Notes: a model not told the origin generated them from the sequence alone. 64,000 bases of DNA from Acidobacteriota bacterium (GCA_016703965.1 JADJBB010000002.1:372001-436000), one strand, 5' to 3'. Shown: positions 26,239 to 35,091, counted from the stretch's first letter. A program made the numbers and translations.

Positions 26239-26466
26239 ATGGGGACTAAGCTGAAGATCACGACGGTGGGGAATTCGGTGGGGGTTGTTTTGCCGCGGGA
26301 GATCCTTGAACGGCTTCGGGTTGGGAAAGGGGATTCGCTGTTTGTGACGGAGACTCCGGATGGTGTGGAGCTGCGGGCGTTTGACGATGAATTCGCGGAG
26401 CAGATGGCGATTGCCGAGCGTGTGATGCGTGAGGATCGGGATGTGCTGAGGAAACTGGCCGAATGA
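26239..26466 (+). CDS. AbrB/MazE-type antitoxin
   Basis: A 75-residue protein with an N-terminal swapped-hairpin AbrB DNA-binding domain (KITTVGNSVGVVLPREILERL, residues about 5-26, then GDSLFVTET) and a C-terminal acidic helix (DEFAEQMAIAERVMRED) that would wrap the toxin. It should bind its own promoter and neutralise the Doc toxin encoded 4 bp overlapping downstream (ATGA). Usual Doc partners are Phd-type, so this is a hybrid pairing, also known elsewhere. Confidence 0.9.
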   Translation: MGTKLKITTVGNSVGVVLPREILERLRVGKGDSLFVTETPDGVELRAFDDEFAEQMAIAERVMREDRDVLRKLAE

Positions 26467-26843
26467 AATGGCTTCGCGTCGATGCGGTGCTCGCGATGCA
26501 CAGACGCCAGATCGCCGAACACGGCGGCGAGGACGGCGTGCGCGATCTCGGGTTACTCGAATCCGCTTTGGCACGGGCGCAGAACATTGCCGCTTATGAG
26601 CCCGAAGCCGACATCGCCCGGCTTGCCGCCGCATACGGATTTGGGATCGCAAAGAATCATCCCTTTATCGACGGCAATAAACGCACCGCCCTCGTTGCCA
26701 TGCGGACGTTTCTCATTCTCAACGGATGTACGATCATCGCAACTCCCGCAGACAAATACACCACCATTCTCCAACTCGCCGAAGGCACGCTTTCTGAAGA
26801 AGAGCTGACGGTTTGGCTGCGCGAACGGATCGACGCGATCTAA
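26463..26843 (+). CDS. doc: Doc-family (Fic fold) toxin
   Basis: A 126-residue death-on-curing protein. The Fic/Doc motif is HPFIDGNKR (66-74), with His66, the Asp and Asn/Lys/Arg of the nucleotide-binding loop, matching P1 Doc, a kinase that phosphorylates EF-Tu and stops translation. The N terminus AVLAMHRRQIAEHGG and GLLESALARAQ are also typical. All catalytic residues are present, so the toxin is probably active. Translationally coupled to the antitoxin. Confidence 0.92.
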   Translation: MKWLRVDAVLAMHRRQIAEHGGEDGVRDLGLLESALARAQNIAAYEPEADIARLAAAYGFGIAKNHPFIDGNKRTALVAMRTFLILNGCTIIATPADKYTTILQLAEGTLSEEELTVWLRERIDAI

Positions 26844-26870
26844 ATTAATTCTGAAATACGCTCGTTCCTC

Positions 26871-26960
26871 TGTCGCCCGTTTCACGGGCTCGGATTATTT
26901 TCGAACCCTTTCCCCGGGCTAGCACCCGGGGCTTTATGCTGTCGCCCTCTCCGAGGGCTT
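26871..26960. repeat. GC-rich three-hairpin repeat, copy 1
   Basis: 90 bp with three palindromes: GCCCGTTTCACGGGC, CCCCGGGCTAGCACCCGGGG and GCCCTCTCCGAGGGC, separated by AT-rich spacers. A closely matching copy lies at 27366. Confidence 0.85.
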
Positions 26961-27002
26961 AAGGTTGAGGCCGCAGAGGACGCTAATTTATCTGTATCAT
27001 TC

Positions 27003-27032
27003 TTGCAACGTAATATCATTCGCAGGTATAAT
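27003..27032 (+). promoter_or_regulatory. Promoter of the 27040 gene
   Basis: TTGCAA (27003-27008), 18-bp spacer, TATAAT (27027-27032). The ATG at 27040 is 8 bases past the -10, again implying a leaderless transcript; no ribosome site is seen. Confidence 0.6.
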
Positions 27033-27039
27033 CTCAGTC

Positions 27040-27342
27040 ATGCCGCGATATAAGTACATTACGCCGTTTTACTGTTGGTATCGTTTTAATCCTGCGTATG
27101 CGTTTTCGAGTTATTCGATCGAGGAGTGTGCGGCGAGTGCTTTGGGGGAGAGTCTGGAGGCTTTGATATTGGTGAATGCGGAGTGTGTGGTGGATGGGCG
27201 GCCGCATACGGCGAATGTTTATATTCAGGCGTGGCAGGCGGAATCGCGTTCGGCGGACGAGATCATCGAACTCATCGACCAGGAGATCGACGCTCAGGTC
27301 GCTCATCGCACGCGGTACGGGTTTGATCGACGGGCGGCGTAG
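27040..27342 (+). CDS. Small hypothetical protein between two repeat copies
   Basis: A 100-residue soluble protein, start ATG at 27040 (MPRYKYITPFYCWY), rich in aromatic residues at the N terminus, with an acidic helix near the end (SADEIIELIDQEIDAQ). No domain is recognised. It is flanked on both sides by copies of the GC-rich repeat (26871-26960 and 27366-27454), so the gene and its promoter form a repeat-bounded cassette beside the AbrB-Doc pair. Function unknown. Confidence 0.6.
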   Translation: MPRYKYITPFYCWYRFNPAYAFSSYSIEECAASALGESLEALILVNAECVVDGRPHTANVYIQAWQAESRSADEIIELIDQEIDAQVAHRTRYGFDRRAA

Positions 27343-27365
27343 ATTCAGGGTTACGCTCTTGCTTC

Positions 27366-27454
27366 TGTCGCCCGTTTCACGGGCTGGAATTATTATCGAC
27401 CTTTTCCCCGGGTTTGCACCCGGGGCTTTATGCTGTTGCCCTCTTCGAGGGCTT
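27366..27454. repeat. GC-rich three-hairpin repeat, copy 2
   Basis: 89 bp, same order of palindromes as copy 1 (GCCCGTTTCACGGGC, CCCCGGGTTTGCACCCGGGG, GCCCTCTTCGAGGGC), same orientation. Confidence 0.85.
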
Positions 27455-27538
27455 TGAATTCAGCCTGTCTTGATCAGATCCTGTTGGAGCATAAACAACC
27501 TTGGCAAAGAACCACCCCGTCAGCCGAAGCGGCTGCCA

Positions 27539-27559
27539 CCCCTCCTTCGTAAGGAGGGG
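27539..27559. repeat. Short hairpin 3' of the 27565-27861 gene
   Basis: CCCCTCCTT and AAGGAGGGG flank CGT. It is preceded by a second palindrome, AGCCGAAGCGGCT. It could terminate the convergent transcripts, though no strong T run follows on the minus strand. Confidence 0.5.
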
Positions 27560-27564
27560 AGTTT

Positions 27565-27861
27565 TCATTTCTCTTCCTGATTCGGTAGCGTGGCCAGGAA
27601 GGCGGTTAGGGTTGGGTGGCGTTCGCGGTCTTGTTTTAGGAGTTCTTCGAGGAGCCAGCGGACGCGGTGGAGTTGGGACCAGTAGCCGGGTGTGGGGCGG
27701 GCGTGGTAGCAGTGGTTGTGGGCGATCAGGTCTTCGGCTTTTTTTGGGGCCTGGGGCGTGAGGTAGTGGATCGTTTCGTTGAGCGAGACGGGTTCGCCGC
27801 AGAGGTCGCAGAGGATCTCGAACGTGGTGCCTCGGCGGGTTTGGTTCAATCGAATGTTCAT
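27565..27861 (-). CDS. Small hypothetical protein with a Cys/His cluster
   Basis: A 98-residue protein with CDLCG (about 18-22) and HNHCYH (about 48-53), a spacing suitable for one zinc ion, then a helical C terminus (RVRWLLEELLKQDRERHP). No family recognised. ATG at 27861. It lies at the right edge of the accessory region. Confidence 0.6.
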   Translation of the reverse strand: MNIRLNQTRRGTTFEILCDLCGEPVSLNETIHYLTPQAPKKAEDLIAHNHCYHARPTPGYWSQLHRVRWLLEELLKQDRERHPTLTAFLATLPNQEEK

Positions 27862-27955
27862 GGCGCTAGTTTAGAGTGATCCTTACATTCAGGGCGTTTT
27901 GAAATACTGCCACAGGAATGCATGGATAGTCAAGCGTTGCATGGATGCAAATGAT

Positions 27956-28240
27956 CTATTCCGAATCCGATCGACGGCGGCGTCGGCGGTTGGTTTGGTG
28001 CGTACCGCCCATGTACGCGAGGATCGCGACGATCAGGTGGGCGGCGAACCAGATATTGTCGTAACCCATGTTCTGGTAAATGTAGATCAGGATCAGGATA
28101 CGCGGGAAAAATACGCCGAGCAGTAAGTCTGCCCATTGCGGGACCGTGTTCGCCGGGAACAGGGCCGGGAACATCAGCAGATAGACCAGCATCACGATAC
28201 GCGGTGCGAAGAGCGAGAATAGTAAAAAATAAAAGTCCAT
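27956..28240 (-). CDS. Small membrane protein with three hydrophobic helices
   Basis: A 94-residue protein with helices at about 3-26 (FYFLLFSLFAPRIVMLVYLL), 35-56 (LLLGVFFPRILILIYIY) and 62-78 (WFAAHLIVAILAYM), ending in a basic HQTNRRRRRRSDSE tail that places the C terminus in the cytoplasm. No family recognised. Confidence 0.65.
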   Translation of the reverse strand: MDFYFLLFSLFAPRIVMLVYLLMFPALFPANTVPQWADLLLGVFFPRILILIYIYQNMGYDNIWFAAHLIVAILAYMGGTHQTNRRRRRRSDSE

Positions 28241-28350
28241 CTATTGCCGAGGATATTCCTCGATGCGACGCGTGTCAAGATATGGTCGGCTGGCATTTCC
28301 CGCAAAGCCGCGAAGGGCGGACGCATAGCCGCAAAGATTGAATTCCGATG

Positions 28351-29925
28351 CTATTTTTTCGGCACTTCCCGAACGTCGAGCTGCTGGATAAGCGGCGGAT
28401 TTTCGGGGCTGAGCGTGAAGAAAACCTCGATATTGGCGTTCTCGCCCTCGATGATGAAGCGGCCGCGGAGCTGGTTTTCGGGGATCATTTCTTTGATCGA
28501 GATTATCTTACCCGCCTTTGTCCACAGTGCCGCGTAGTCTTTTTTCAGCAGGTCGATCGGGTGATCGGGGAAGAAATTCTCCGCGAATATGCCGCTTTTC
28601 TCCGCATTTTCCCACGAAGGGATGACTTTGAGTATCTCGGCCTTTCGCTGGGCGAGGATGTTTGAGACGGGAAGCTGGCGCGGTTTGAGATCGGCGGTTT
28701 TGATCATGAGATCGAGGACCTGTAGATTAACATTTCCGAGGCTGGCGTAGGTGACGTTGCCGAATGCCACAACGCCGATGCCGTATTCGGGCAGTATTCG
28801 CCACTGGCTGCCAAAGCCCGGTAGTCCGCCGCTATGGCCGATATAGACCCGCGACTCGCAGTCGCGAAGCCACGCGAGGCCGTATGTATAGGCTCCGGCT
28901 GTTGCACACACGCGTCCGCCGGGATAAGTGAAATTCGGATTGAGGCTGTTGAATCGCCACGGATGATGCATTTCACGCACCGACGCACGCTTGATCGGGC
29001 CGGTTTCGGCGAGATTCGAAGGCGGCCAGGCGGAGAGGTGAAACGCCATGTATTTGCTGAATTCGTCGATCGACGAGATCATGCCGCCCATCGAGCCCCA
29101 CGAACCGTCCGGCGTGTCGTGCAGCAGCGTTTCCTCGTTCCAGCGTTCACGCTGCCAGCGGTAGCCGTGGGCGAGTTTGTCAGGGGCGACGTTGGCGTAT
29201 TCCCATTCGGAGGTCGTCATGCCCAGCGGCCGCCAGATGTTTTCGCGGATGTACCGCTGATACGGCATGCCTGAGACTTTGGTAACGATGCGGCCGAGCA
29301 GGGCGAAGCCGAGATTGGCGTATTCATAAGCAATTCCGGGAGGATTTGAGAACGAGACCTGTTTATTGAGCAACTCTGAAAGTTCGCGGTTGGTATCGGC
29401 CAGCTGGCGGTCGCCCCACGGGTTGTCTTCGGGAAAACCGGCTCCGTGGGTGAGCAGCTGGCGGATCGTGATCGGCGTGGAATCGGCGGTCGGGTATCGC
29501 TGCTTTTTCAGCTCGGGCACGTAGAGATACGCCGGATCATCGAGCTTGAGTTTGCCGTCATCACGCAGCTTCAAGATCGCCATCGCCGTGAAGCTCTTGC
29601 TCATCGACGCGATCCGAAAGAGCGACTGTGACGTGACCGGCGTCTTCTTATCAATGTCTGTGTAGCCGTCATTCCCCGCAAACACGAGATTTCCGTCCAC
29701 CACAACGCCGAAGGCGATGCCGGGGAAATGGTTCTTTAGGGCATGATCTTTGTAGATCTTTTCGATCGCCGGGAATGTCTGCTTTATCTTCTCGAGCCGT
29801 GCCGGATCGGTGAATTCGGCGGGCTTGAAAGCGGTGTCGTACGAAATAACGGCGGCCGGTTTTGCCTGGCCTGCTGCCGAAAAACAAAGGAAAAGAAGAA
29901 AAAAGACAGAGATGATGATTCTCAT
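28351..29925 (-). CDS. Secreted serine hydrolase, beta-lactamase class C fold
   Basis: A 524-residue protein with a signal peptide (1-20). The beta-lactamase/transpeptidase-like domain has the nucleophile motif SMSK (Ser107, Lys110), Tyr-Ala-Asn (202-204) as the YxN motif, and HSGG in place of KTG. It includes a long C-terminal extension (about 420-524) of beta structure. Such enzymes are esterases, D-amino-peptidases or cell-wall hydrolases; a true beta-lactamase is unlikely. It lies 43 bp downstream of the penicillin-acylase gene on the same strand. Confidence 0.88.
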   Translation of the reverse strand: MRIIISVFFLLFLCFSAAGQAKPAAVISYDTAFKPAEFTDPARLEKIKQTFPAIEKIYKDHALKNHFPGIAFGVVVDGNLVFAGNDGYTDIDKKTPVTSQSLFRIASMSKSFTAMAILKLRDDGKLKLDDPAYLYVPELKKQRYPTADSTPITIRQLLTHGAGFPEDNPWGDRQLADTNRELSELLNKQVSFSNPPGIAYEYANLGFALLGRIVTKVSGMPYQRYIRENIWRPLGMTTSEWEYANVAPDKLAHGYRWQRERWNEETLLHDTPDGSWGSMGGMISSIDEFSKYMAFHLSAWPPSNLAETGPIKRASVREMHHPWRFNSLNPNFTYPGGRVCATAGAYTYGLAWLRDCESRVYIGHSGGLPGFGSQWRILPEYGIGVVAFGNVTYASLGNVNLQVLDLMIKTADLKPRQLPVSNILAQRKAEILKVIPSWENAEKSGIFAENFFPDHPIDLLKKDYAALWTKAGKIISIKEMIPENQLRGRFIIEGENANIEVFFTLSPENPPLIQQLDVREVPKK

Positions 29926-29968
29926 GAGTACACTCCAGCAAACGATAACCCGACGGAATAAATATTTC

Positions 29969-32182
29969 TTACCGAACCCGTTTTTGGCCGGGGCGGTAGC
30001 GTAAGATCGCCTGGGCGTTGACGTCGGCAGCGGTGAAGGCGACGGTTTTCATTTTCCCCTTGGCGAACAATTCAGCCTGATCCGCGAAATAAGGCGAAGC
30101 AGGAATGCGGCTTTGGCCGTAAGCCAGGACCGAAAGAGCTCGCGGCGTATCGCCGAATTCGACCGCCAGAACCCAGCCGTCGCCGCTGTTTGCCGAGAGT
30201 TTGCCGTCCGGATCTCGTGCGAAGCTGAGGATACGAAAACACCCAAGGTCGTTTCCGCAGCCGCCGACGGGTACGTCGACCGAGCCGCGACGCACGCGGT
30301 GAACATCGCCCCAGGCAACGTCAAAACTGCCATAGCGGCGTTTAGTCTCGGCGACCGCCCAGATAAAGGATTCGACAGCCCGGGCATTGTCGGCGAGGCC
30401 TCGCGGCGTGTTGTACGGATCGGCGATGCTCCAAACCTTGGCGAACCGTTTGTCATCCGGGAGCACGTTTCGTTCCGGCGGCCGGATGCCTGAATAGTGT
30501 GTCCACCAGATCTCAAACAGCGTCGATCCGCGGCTTTCGGCGGATGCGGTATTGTCCCATTTTTCGAGCAATGCCACGGCACTGGCAACATCGTCTACCG
30601 GGTTTGCGGCTTTTAGGGCCGCCAAAAGGTCGCTTTTGACTCGGTCGGCGAGCAGCATTCGGAAATTGTGTTTGAGGCTCACGACATCCTCGAGCGAGTA
30701 TTTCTCGTCGCCGCCGATGAGTTGAAGAGCGAGCTGGCTGCGCAGCGAAAGCTTTGGTTCTTCAAAATTTGGAAACGCATTTTTGGTATCGACGGCGCCG
30801 CGAATATTGGTGTAATGCGGCGAACTGTTTTCGTTGTGGACGTAGCCGCCTGGCGGATTGAGAAATTGCGGCAGCGAATCGAACGGAACGTAGGCCGTCC
30901 AAACGTCCGCAGTTTTGCGTGCGGGAATGGCGGTGGTTTCGTCAGCCGGAGCGTGCGGCAGTATCGGAAGTGCGGCATTCCAAACCATAAAGATGTTGCC
31001 CGCTCGGTCAGCGTAGGTGAAATTGGACGTCACGCGCGCCCGCATTCGCATCGCGTCTTTCCATTCGTTGAGCGTTTTCGCCCGCATCATTCGCAGGAAC
31101 TGCTCGCCCGCGCGGTATTCGCCGTCGGCGGCGTATTTTATGATGTATATCTTGCCGTTCGCCCGATAGATCACGGGCCCAAGCGGCGTTGACCAGACCT
31201 CGCGCGTCTCGGTCGAAATGCCATCGCCGTTGCGGAACGGGACAGTGATCAGCTCGCGGGTCAGCGGAACAGAGCCGCCGTCGAACAGATAGCTGTCAGG
31301 CGTTTTGGGATCGACATCGAGAGCATAGATCTGATCGAGGTCCTGAGCATTGTTGGTCGTTGACCAGCCGAGGTCGCGGTTAAAACCGCCGATCACCGCG
31401 AACGGCCCACCTATTCGGAAATCGCCGTAGAAATCCACGATCCCCGGAACGGTCAAATGAGCTTCGTAATATCCTGCGGTCCATTGCAGGTGCGGATTGC
31501 GAAGAAGGATCGCTTTGCCCGACTTTGTTCGGCTCGGAGCAAATGCCCACGCATTAGAACCATCGTCCGGGCCGGGCTCTTCGCCTTCGTTATTCGGATC
31601 TGGCGAAGCGACCGGCCGGGCCGCGGCAGGAGCCGATTCCATTTTCGCCAGAAAGTTTCGCACCTTTGCGGCTGACGGAGCCGCAAGTTCGAGTGCGGCG
31701 ACATCGCGGCCGGTGAGATCCGTCGGCATTTGGGCAGGGAATTCCTCGGGGTGCAGCTCAATGTACCGGTTCACGCCGGCGGCGAAGCCCTCATAGATGC
31801 CGCGCGTTTCTGGCGAAAGCAGATGGTAATTGCGAAGTGCCGCATTGCGATATCGCCGGATCGTAAAGTCAGAATCGATGCGTTCATAGCCTGACACCGA
31901 GGCCGAGCGGCCGCTCGCTCCGAGCACATTCATCGCGGTCTGCGGGCCGTAATCTTCGAGCTGAAGCCAGGCGAGGGCGTAACCGGCAGCTTTCATATTC
32001 TCTGCCCGGATATGCGGAACACCGTACGCCGTGCGAATGATCTCGACCTGCTGCGAGAGTTCTTCGGGCTTAGGTTCTGGGGTCTGAGCACGCGAATTTT
32101 CAGTCGCAGGGCCGAAAAATACTGCCGCGGCGAGAAAAAGAGAAAAAACGAAGCCGATCTTTCTTACGCAAATTACCATCAT
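29969..32182 (-). CDS. Penicillin acylase family N-terminal-nucleophile hydrolase
   Basis: A 737-residue secreted Ntn hydrolase. After the signal peptide (about 1-33) the alpha part begins IIRTAYGVPHIRA, the family signature. The autoprocessing site is G208-S209-N210 in DDGSNAWAFAP; Ser209 becomes the N-terminal nucleophile of the beta chain. NPHLQWTAGYYEAHL and VIGGFNRDLGWSTTNN are further family motifs. Members cleave amides such as acyl-homoserine lactones or beta-lactam side chains; the substrate here is open. ATG at 32182 has AGGA upstream and is preferred to 32215. Confidence 0.9.
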   Translation of the reverse strand: MMVICVRKIGFVFSLFLAAAVFFGPATENSRAQTPEPKPEELSQQVEIIRTAYGVPHIRAENMKAAGYALAWLQLEDYGPQTAMNVLGASGRSASVSGYERIDSDFTIRRYRNAALRNYHLLSPETRGIYEGFAAGVNRYIELHPEEFPAQMPTDLTGRDVAALELAAPSAAKVRNFLAKMESAPAAARPVASPDPNNEGEEPGPDDGSNAWAFAPSRTKSGKAILLRNPHLQWTAGYYEAHLTVPGIVDFYGDFRIGGPFAVIGGFNRDLGWSTTNNAQDLDQIYALDVDPKTPDSYLFDGGSVPLTRELITVPFRNGDGISTETREVWSTPLGPVIYRANGKIYIIKYAADGEYRAGEQFLRMMRAKTLNEWKDAMRMRARVTSNFTYADRAGNIFMVWNAALPILPHAPADETTAIPARKTADVWTAYVPFDSLPQFLNPPGGYVHNENSSPHYTNIRGAVDTKNAFPNFEEPKLSLRSQLALQLIGGDEKYSLEDVVSLKHNFRMLLADRVKSDLLAALKAANPVDDVASAVALLEKWDNTASAESRGSTLFEIWWTHYSGIRPPERNVLPDDKRFAKVWSIADPYNTPRGLADNARAVESFIWAVAETKRRYGSFDVAWGDVHRVRRGSVDVPVGGCGNDLGCFRILSFARDPDGKLSANSGDGWVLAVEFGDTPRALSVLAYGQSRIPASPYFADQAELFAKGKMKTVAFTAADVNAQAILRYRPGQKRVR

Positions 32183-32249
32183 TTGTGGTTTTCCTGAGCC
32201 TCTTTTATAACACAAAAGACGACTAGTGTTTGAATCTCGGGAAATGGAA

Positions 32250-32909
32250 TTAGTGGGCTGCGAAGGAGTCTTCGCCAGTCGTTTGGACGAGGTGCCGTGT
32301 GTCGTTGAGAGCGAGAACGCGGACGTTTCGCGGGCCGCGGAACTCGAAGCGGTTGATGCCGCAATTTGAAGTAATGAGCCACGGCGTGGTTTTCGTGTCG
32401 CGATGGATCGCCCCCATCAGGTGCAGCGTCAGATAGCAGATCGCGCCGGTGTGAGAAAAAATAGCGATGCGTTCTCGGTTATGGTTGCGAAGGATATTTC
32501 TTAGCTCAGCGGTGATGCGGCGGAGCAAATGACGATAGCTCTCGCCCTCGGTGATGATGTGGTTGACGTTGCGATTGATCAACGCGTAGTAATCGTCAGG
32601 ATATCGCTGTTTCGATTCGTCAAACGTAAGTCCCTGCAGCACGCCGACGTGGCGCTCGCGAAACGCAGCAGACTGATGGATCGGCAGGCCAAGCAGTTTT
32701 GCCAACGGCTCCGCTGTCTGAACTGCCCGAATAAGATCACTCGAATAGATCGCCGTTATCCCTTCTTTCGCCAACACCTCGGCAGTTTTCTCGGCTTGTT
32801 TACGCCCGAGATCAGACAACGGCGTCGGCCCGTGCCCACCAAAACGCCCCTCGGCATTACCAGCCGATTGACCATGGCGAATGAGATATAGGCGTGTTGG
32901 TGGAGGCAT
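32250..32909 (-). CDS. Histidine phosphatase family protein
   Basis: A 219-residue phosphoglycerate-mutase-like phosphatase with LIRHGQSAGN (phospho-acceptor His about 11), YSSDLIRAVQTA, the acid/base Glu in FRERHVGVLQG and IFSHTGAICY with the second His. It hydrolyses a phosphomonoester; the substrate is not evident. It starts 3 bp after the stop of the 32913-33707 gene, so the two are cotranscribed. Confidence 0.88.
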   Translation of the reverse strand: MPPPTRLYLIRHGQSAGNAEGRFGGHGPTPLSDLGRKQAEKTAEVLAKEGITAIYSSDLIRAVQTAEPLAKLLGLPIHQSAAFRERHVGVLQGLTFDESKQRYPDDYYALINRNVNHIITEGESYRHLLRRITAELRNILRNHNRERIAIFSHTGAICYLTLHLMGAIHRDTKTTPWLITSNCGINRFEFRGPRNVRVLALNDTRHLVQTTGEDSFAAH

Positions 32910-32912
32910 TTG

Positions 32913-33707
32913 TTATTTGGCCGCTCCGAGTTTCGCGATCTGCGGCATTTCCAGTATCTCTCTGAACGCCGCATTTAGAGCATCAATTTGAGGCTTGTCA
33001 TCGCGTTTGGGAAATACGATTGATTCTAACCTCTTAAGCTCCGTTTCGATAAATGTACTTATAACTTCGATGCGTGGTTCGCGTTTTAGTTCGTCGCCCG
33101 CACGTTTTCGTTCGATAAGCGCATTGATCTCGTCTCGAAGTTCATTATCTGTTATTAGATCCTCGACAAGATCGCCGAATTCCATCGGAATTATCGAATG
33201 GTATTTTTCGATCCACTTGATCGCCAGGATCGGCCGCATGACGTAAAAATATTTTTTGACGGAAACGATATCACCCTTCAAATTCTCGCGAAAATTATTC
33301 CGCGCCATATTCAGATAATGAAAAATGCACGCCGACGGCGAATAACATATCGGCATTAGTGCCTTAAACCTTTCGGTGATCTCTTCATCGATCATGTAAA
33401 TGATCGGAGAACTCAACCATTCGAGAAGTGGCGGATTCGATTTGCGAAGCAGGCCAAGGGCTTTTCGCAGATCCCAGCCACTGACATCGAGTTCGTCATT
33501 TATTGGACATTCGATGACGTCCCGTTTCGTTTCGACGTCTATCGAGAGATACCAGTCTTTCTCGCGAACGTAGAGAAATCGAACATCATAATCGCTATTT
33601 GCGGAAGGAAAGCCCCACGCACGGCTGCCCGATTCGCAGGCGTAGAAGATGTGAACATTCTCTTCACCTTGAATTTCGAGCAGCTTGTCGCGAATAATTT
33701 CCTTCAT
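32913..33707 (-). CDS. Nucleotidyltransferase superfamily protein (COG3541/YcgL-like)
   Basis: A 264-residue protein with the polymerase-beta-type core GSRAWGFPSANSDYDVRFLYV: Gly-Ser, then SDYD with the two metal-binding aspartates. The long helical C-terminal part matches the COG3541 group, some of whose members sit in RNA-repair operons. Transfer of a nucleotide to RNA or protein is expected; no RNA ligase is nearby to support a repair role. Confidence 0.85.
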   Translation of the reverse strand: MKEIIRDKLLEIQGEENVHIFYACESGSRAWGFPSANSDYDVRFLYVREKDWYLSIDVETKRDVIECPINDELDVSGWDLRKALGLLRKSNPPLLEWLSSPIIYMIDEEITERFKALMPICYSPSACIFHYLNMARNNFRENLKGDIVSVKKYFYVMRPILAIKWIEKYHSIIPMEFGDLVEDLITDNELRDEINALIERKRAGDELKREPRIEVISTFIETELKRLESIVFPKRDDKPQIDALNAAFREILEMPQIAKLGAAK

Positions 33708-33766
33708 AAAAACGCCGATTAGAGATTAGGCGAACAGCAAAAAATGAACCACCGGCAGTGTCTCAC

Positions 33767-33929
33767 GGCTATGCCGCTCTATTTGTGGAAAAGCTATGCT
33801 TTTCCGAGAGGTTGTAAAACTACTGCGGCTATGCCGCCGCTCTTAGTAGGATCGGCGGCACAGCCGCAAAGATCTTTTACAAATTTACCGGAAAAGCACA
33901 GCTTTTCCGCAAATAGAGCGGAGCAGCCG
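33767..33929. repeat. Large imperfect palindrome
   Basis: The left arm (33767-33806) and right arm (33889-33929) are near-perfect inverted copies around the nested hairpins GGAAAAGCTATGCTTTTCC and GGAAAAGCACAGCTTTTCC; a second nested pair is GCGGCTATGCCGCC/GGCGGCACAGCCGC. It fills the gap between prfA and the nucleotidyltransferase gene, just past the prfA stop, where the transcript could fold into a long hairpin. Confidence 0.8.
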
Positions 33930-33936
33930 CTAACCA

Positions 33937-35013
33937 CTAGGCACCGACCGCTTCCGCCTTCAGTTTCTCGGTCTGGTAATGCGTTCGCAGCGTTTCCACG
34001 AATTCATCGATCTGGCCTTCCATAACCAGTTCGAGCTGGTGGACGGTCAGATGGATGCGGTGGTCAGTTACGCGATTTTCTTTGAAATTGTAGGTGCGGA
34101 TCTTCTCAGAGCGGTCGCCGCTGCCGACCATGGATTTACGTTCGCTGGCTTCGAGGTCGTGCTGTTTTTGCTCTTCGAGCTCCTGTAATCTGGCACGGAG
34201 AACGCGCATCGCCTTTTCGCGGTTCTTGATCTGCGATTTTTCGTCCTGCATAGAGACGACCACGCCAGACGGCATGTGCGTGATGCGAACTGCGGAATAG
34301 GTCGTGTTCACCGACTGACCGCCAGGGCCTGACGAGCAGAAAGTATCGATACGCAGGTCATTATTATTGATCTGAACGTCAACTTCCTCAGCCTCGGGTA
34401 GAACGGCGACGGTGATCGCGGATGTGTGAATGCGGCCTTGGGTCTCGGTCTGCGGCACGCGTTGGACGCGGTGAACGCCGGATTCGAAACGCATTTTCGA
34501 GTAGACGTTGTCGCCCTCGATGACGGCCGTCGCGTCCTTGATACCGCCGACGCCGGTGTCGGTCATCTCGAGGATGTCCATCTTCCAACCCTGACGTTCG
34601 GCGTAACGGGTGTACATTCTGAGGATCTCTGCAGCAAAAAGCGTCGCTTCGTCGCCGCCGGTTCCGGCGCGGATCTCAAGAATTACGTTCTTCTCGTCGT
34701 TCGGATCTTTTGGAAGCAGCAGCGTTTTTAGCTGTTCCTCGGCGGCTGGCAGTTTTACTTCGATCTCGGCGATCTCGAGCATAGCCATCTCGCGCATATC
34801 GTCGTCGTCCGCGACCTCGAGCAGATCCTTGGCACCCTTCAGATCTTCGGTCATTTTGCGGACCTCGCGGTATTTTTCAACGATCTCACCGAGGCTGCGG
34901 TGCTGTTTCATCAGACGGGCATAGGCCGACATGTCGGACATGAACTCCGGCTGCGAGATCTGCTCGGTCAGTTCCTCGTAGGATTTTTCAATTTGGGCAA
35001 GTTTTTCCAACAT
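33937..35013 (-). CDS. prfA: Peptide chain release factor 1
   Basis: A 358-residue class I release factor that reads UAA and UAG. The peptidyl-tRNA hydrolysis motif GGQ is in SSGPGGQSVNTTYSAVR. The stop-codon tripeptide is P-Q-T in RVPQTETQGRIHTS, a variant of the PxT that defines RF1 (RF2 has SPF). The N-terminal helical domain and the C-terminal ITDHR-like NRVTDHRIHLT are normal. Together with DUF1385 and rpmE it forms a cluster conserved in many bacteria; the methyltransferase prmC is not adjacent. Confidence 0.97.
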   Translation of the reverse strand: MLEKLAQIEKSYEELTEQISQPEFMSDMSAYARLMKQHRSLGEIVEKYREVRKMTEDLKGAKDLLEVADDDDMREMAMLEIAEIEVKLPAAEEQLKTLLLPKDPNDEKNVILEIRAGTGGDEATLFAAEILRMYTRYAERQGWKMDILEMTDTGVGGIKDATAVIEGDNVYSKMRFESGVHRVQRVPQTETQGRIHTSAITVAVLPEAEEVDVQINNNDLRIDTFCSSGPGGQSVNTTYSAVRITHMPSGVVVSMQDEKSQIKNREKAMRVLRARLQELEEQKQHDLEASERKSMVGSGDRSEKIRTYNFKENRVTDHRIHLTVHQLELVMEGQIDEFVETLRTHYQTEKLKAEAVGA

Positions 35014-35024
35014 AAATTTTTTGT

Positions 35025-35084
35025 GCCCGCGAAATACGCGAAAAAACGCGAAATCAAATCATTTTTTCGCGTTCTTTCGCGGGC
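35025..35084. repeat. Intergenic hairpin between DUF1385 and prfA
   Basis: GCCCGCGAAATACGCG and CGCGTTCTTTCGCGGGC form an imperfect stem with A/T-rich flanks. It lies between two same-strand genes and may act as an RNA-stability or attenuation element. Confidence 0.7.
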
Positions 35085-35091
35085 AAATGTC

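Noticed and set aside
26871..27454. Two 90-bp direct repeats as a CRISPR array
   Set aside because: Only two copies, far apart, each with internal hairpins, with a gene between and no cas genes.
33744..34025. 93-codon plus-strand open frame over the large palindrome and prfA end
   Set aside because: Composed of palindrome arms plus antisense prfA.
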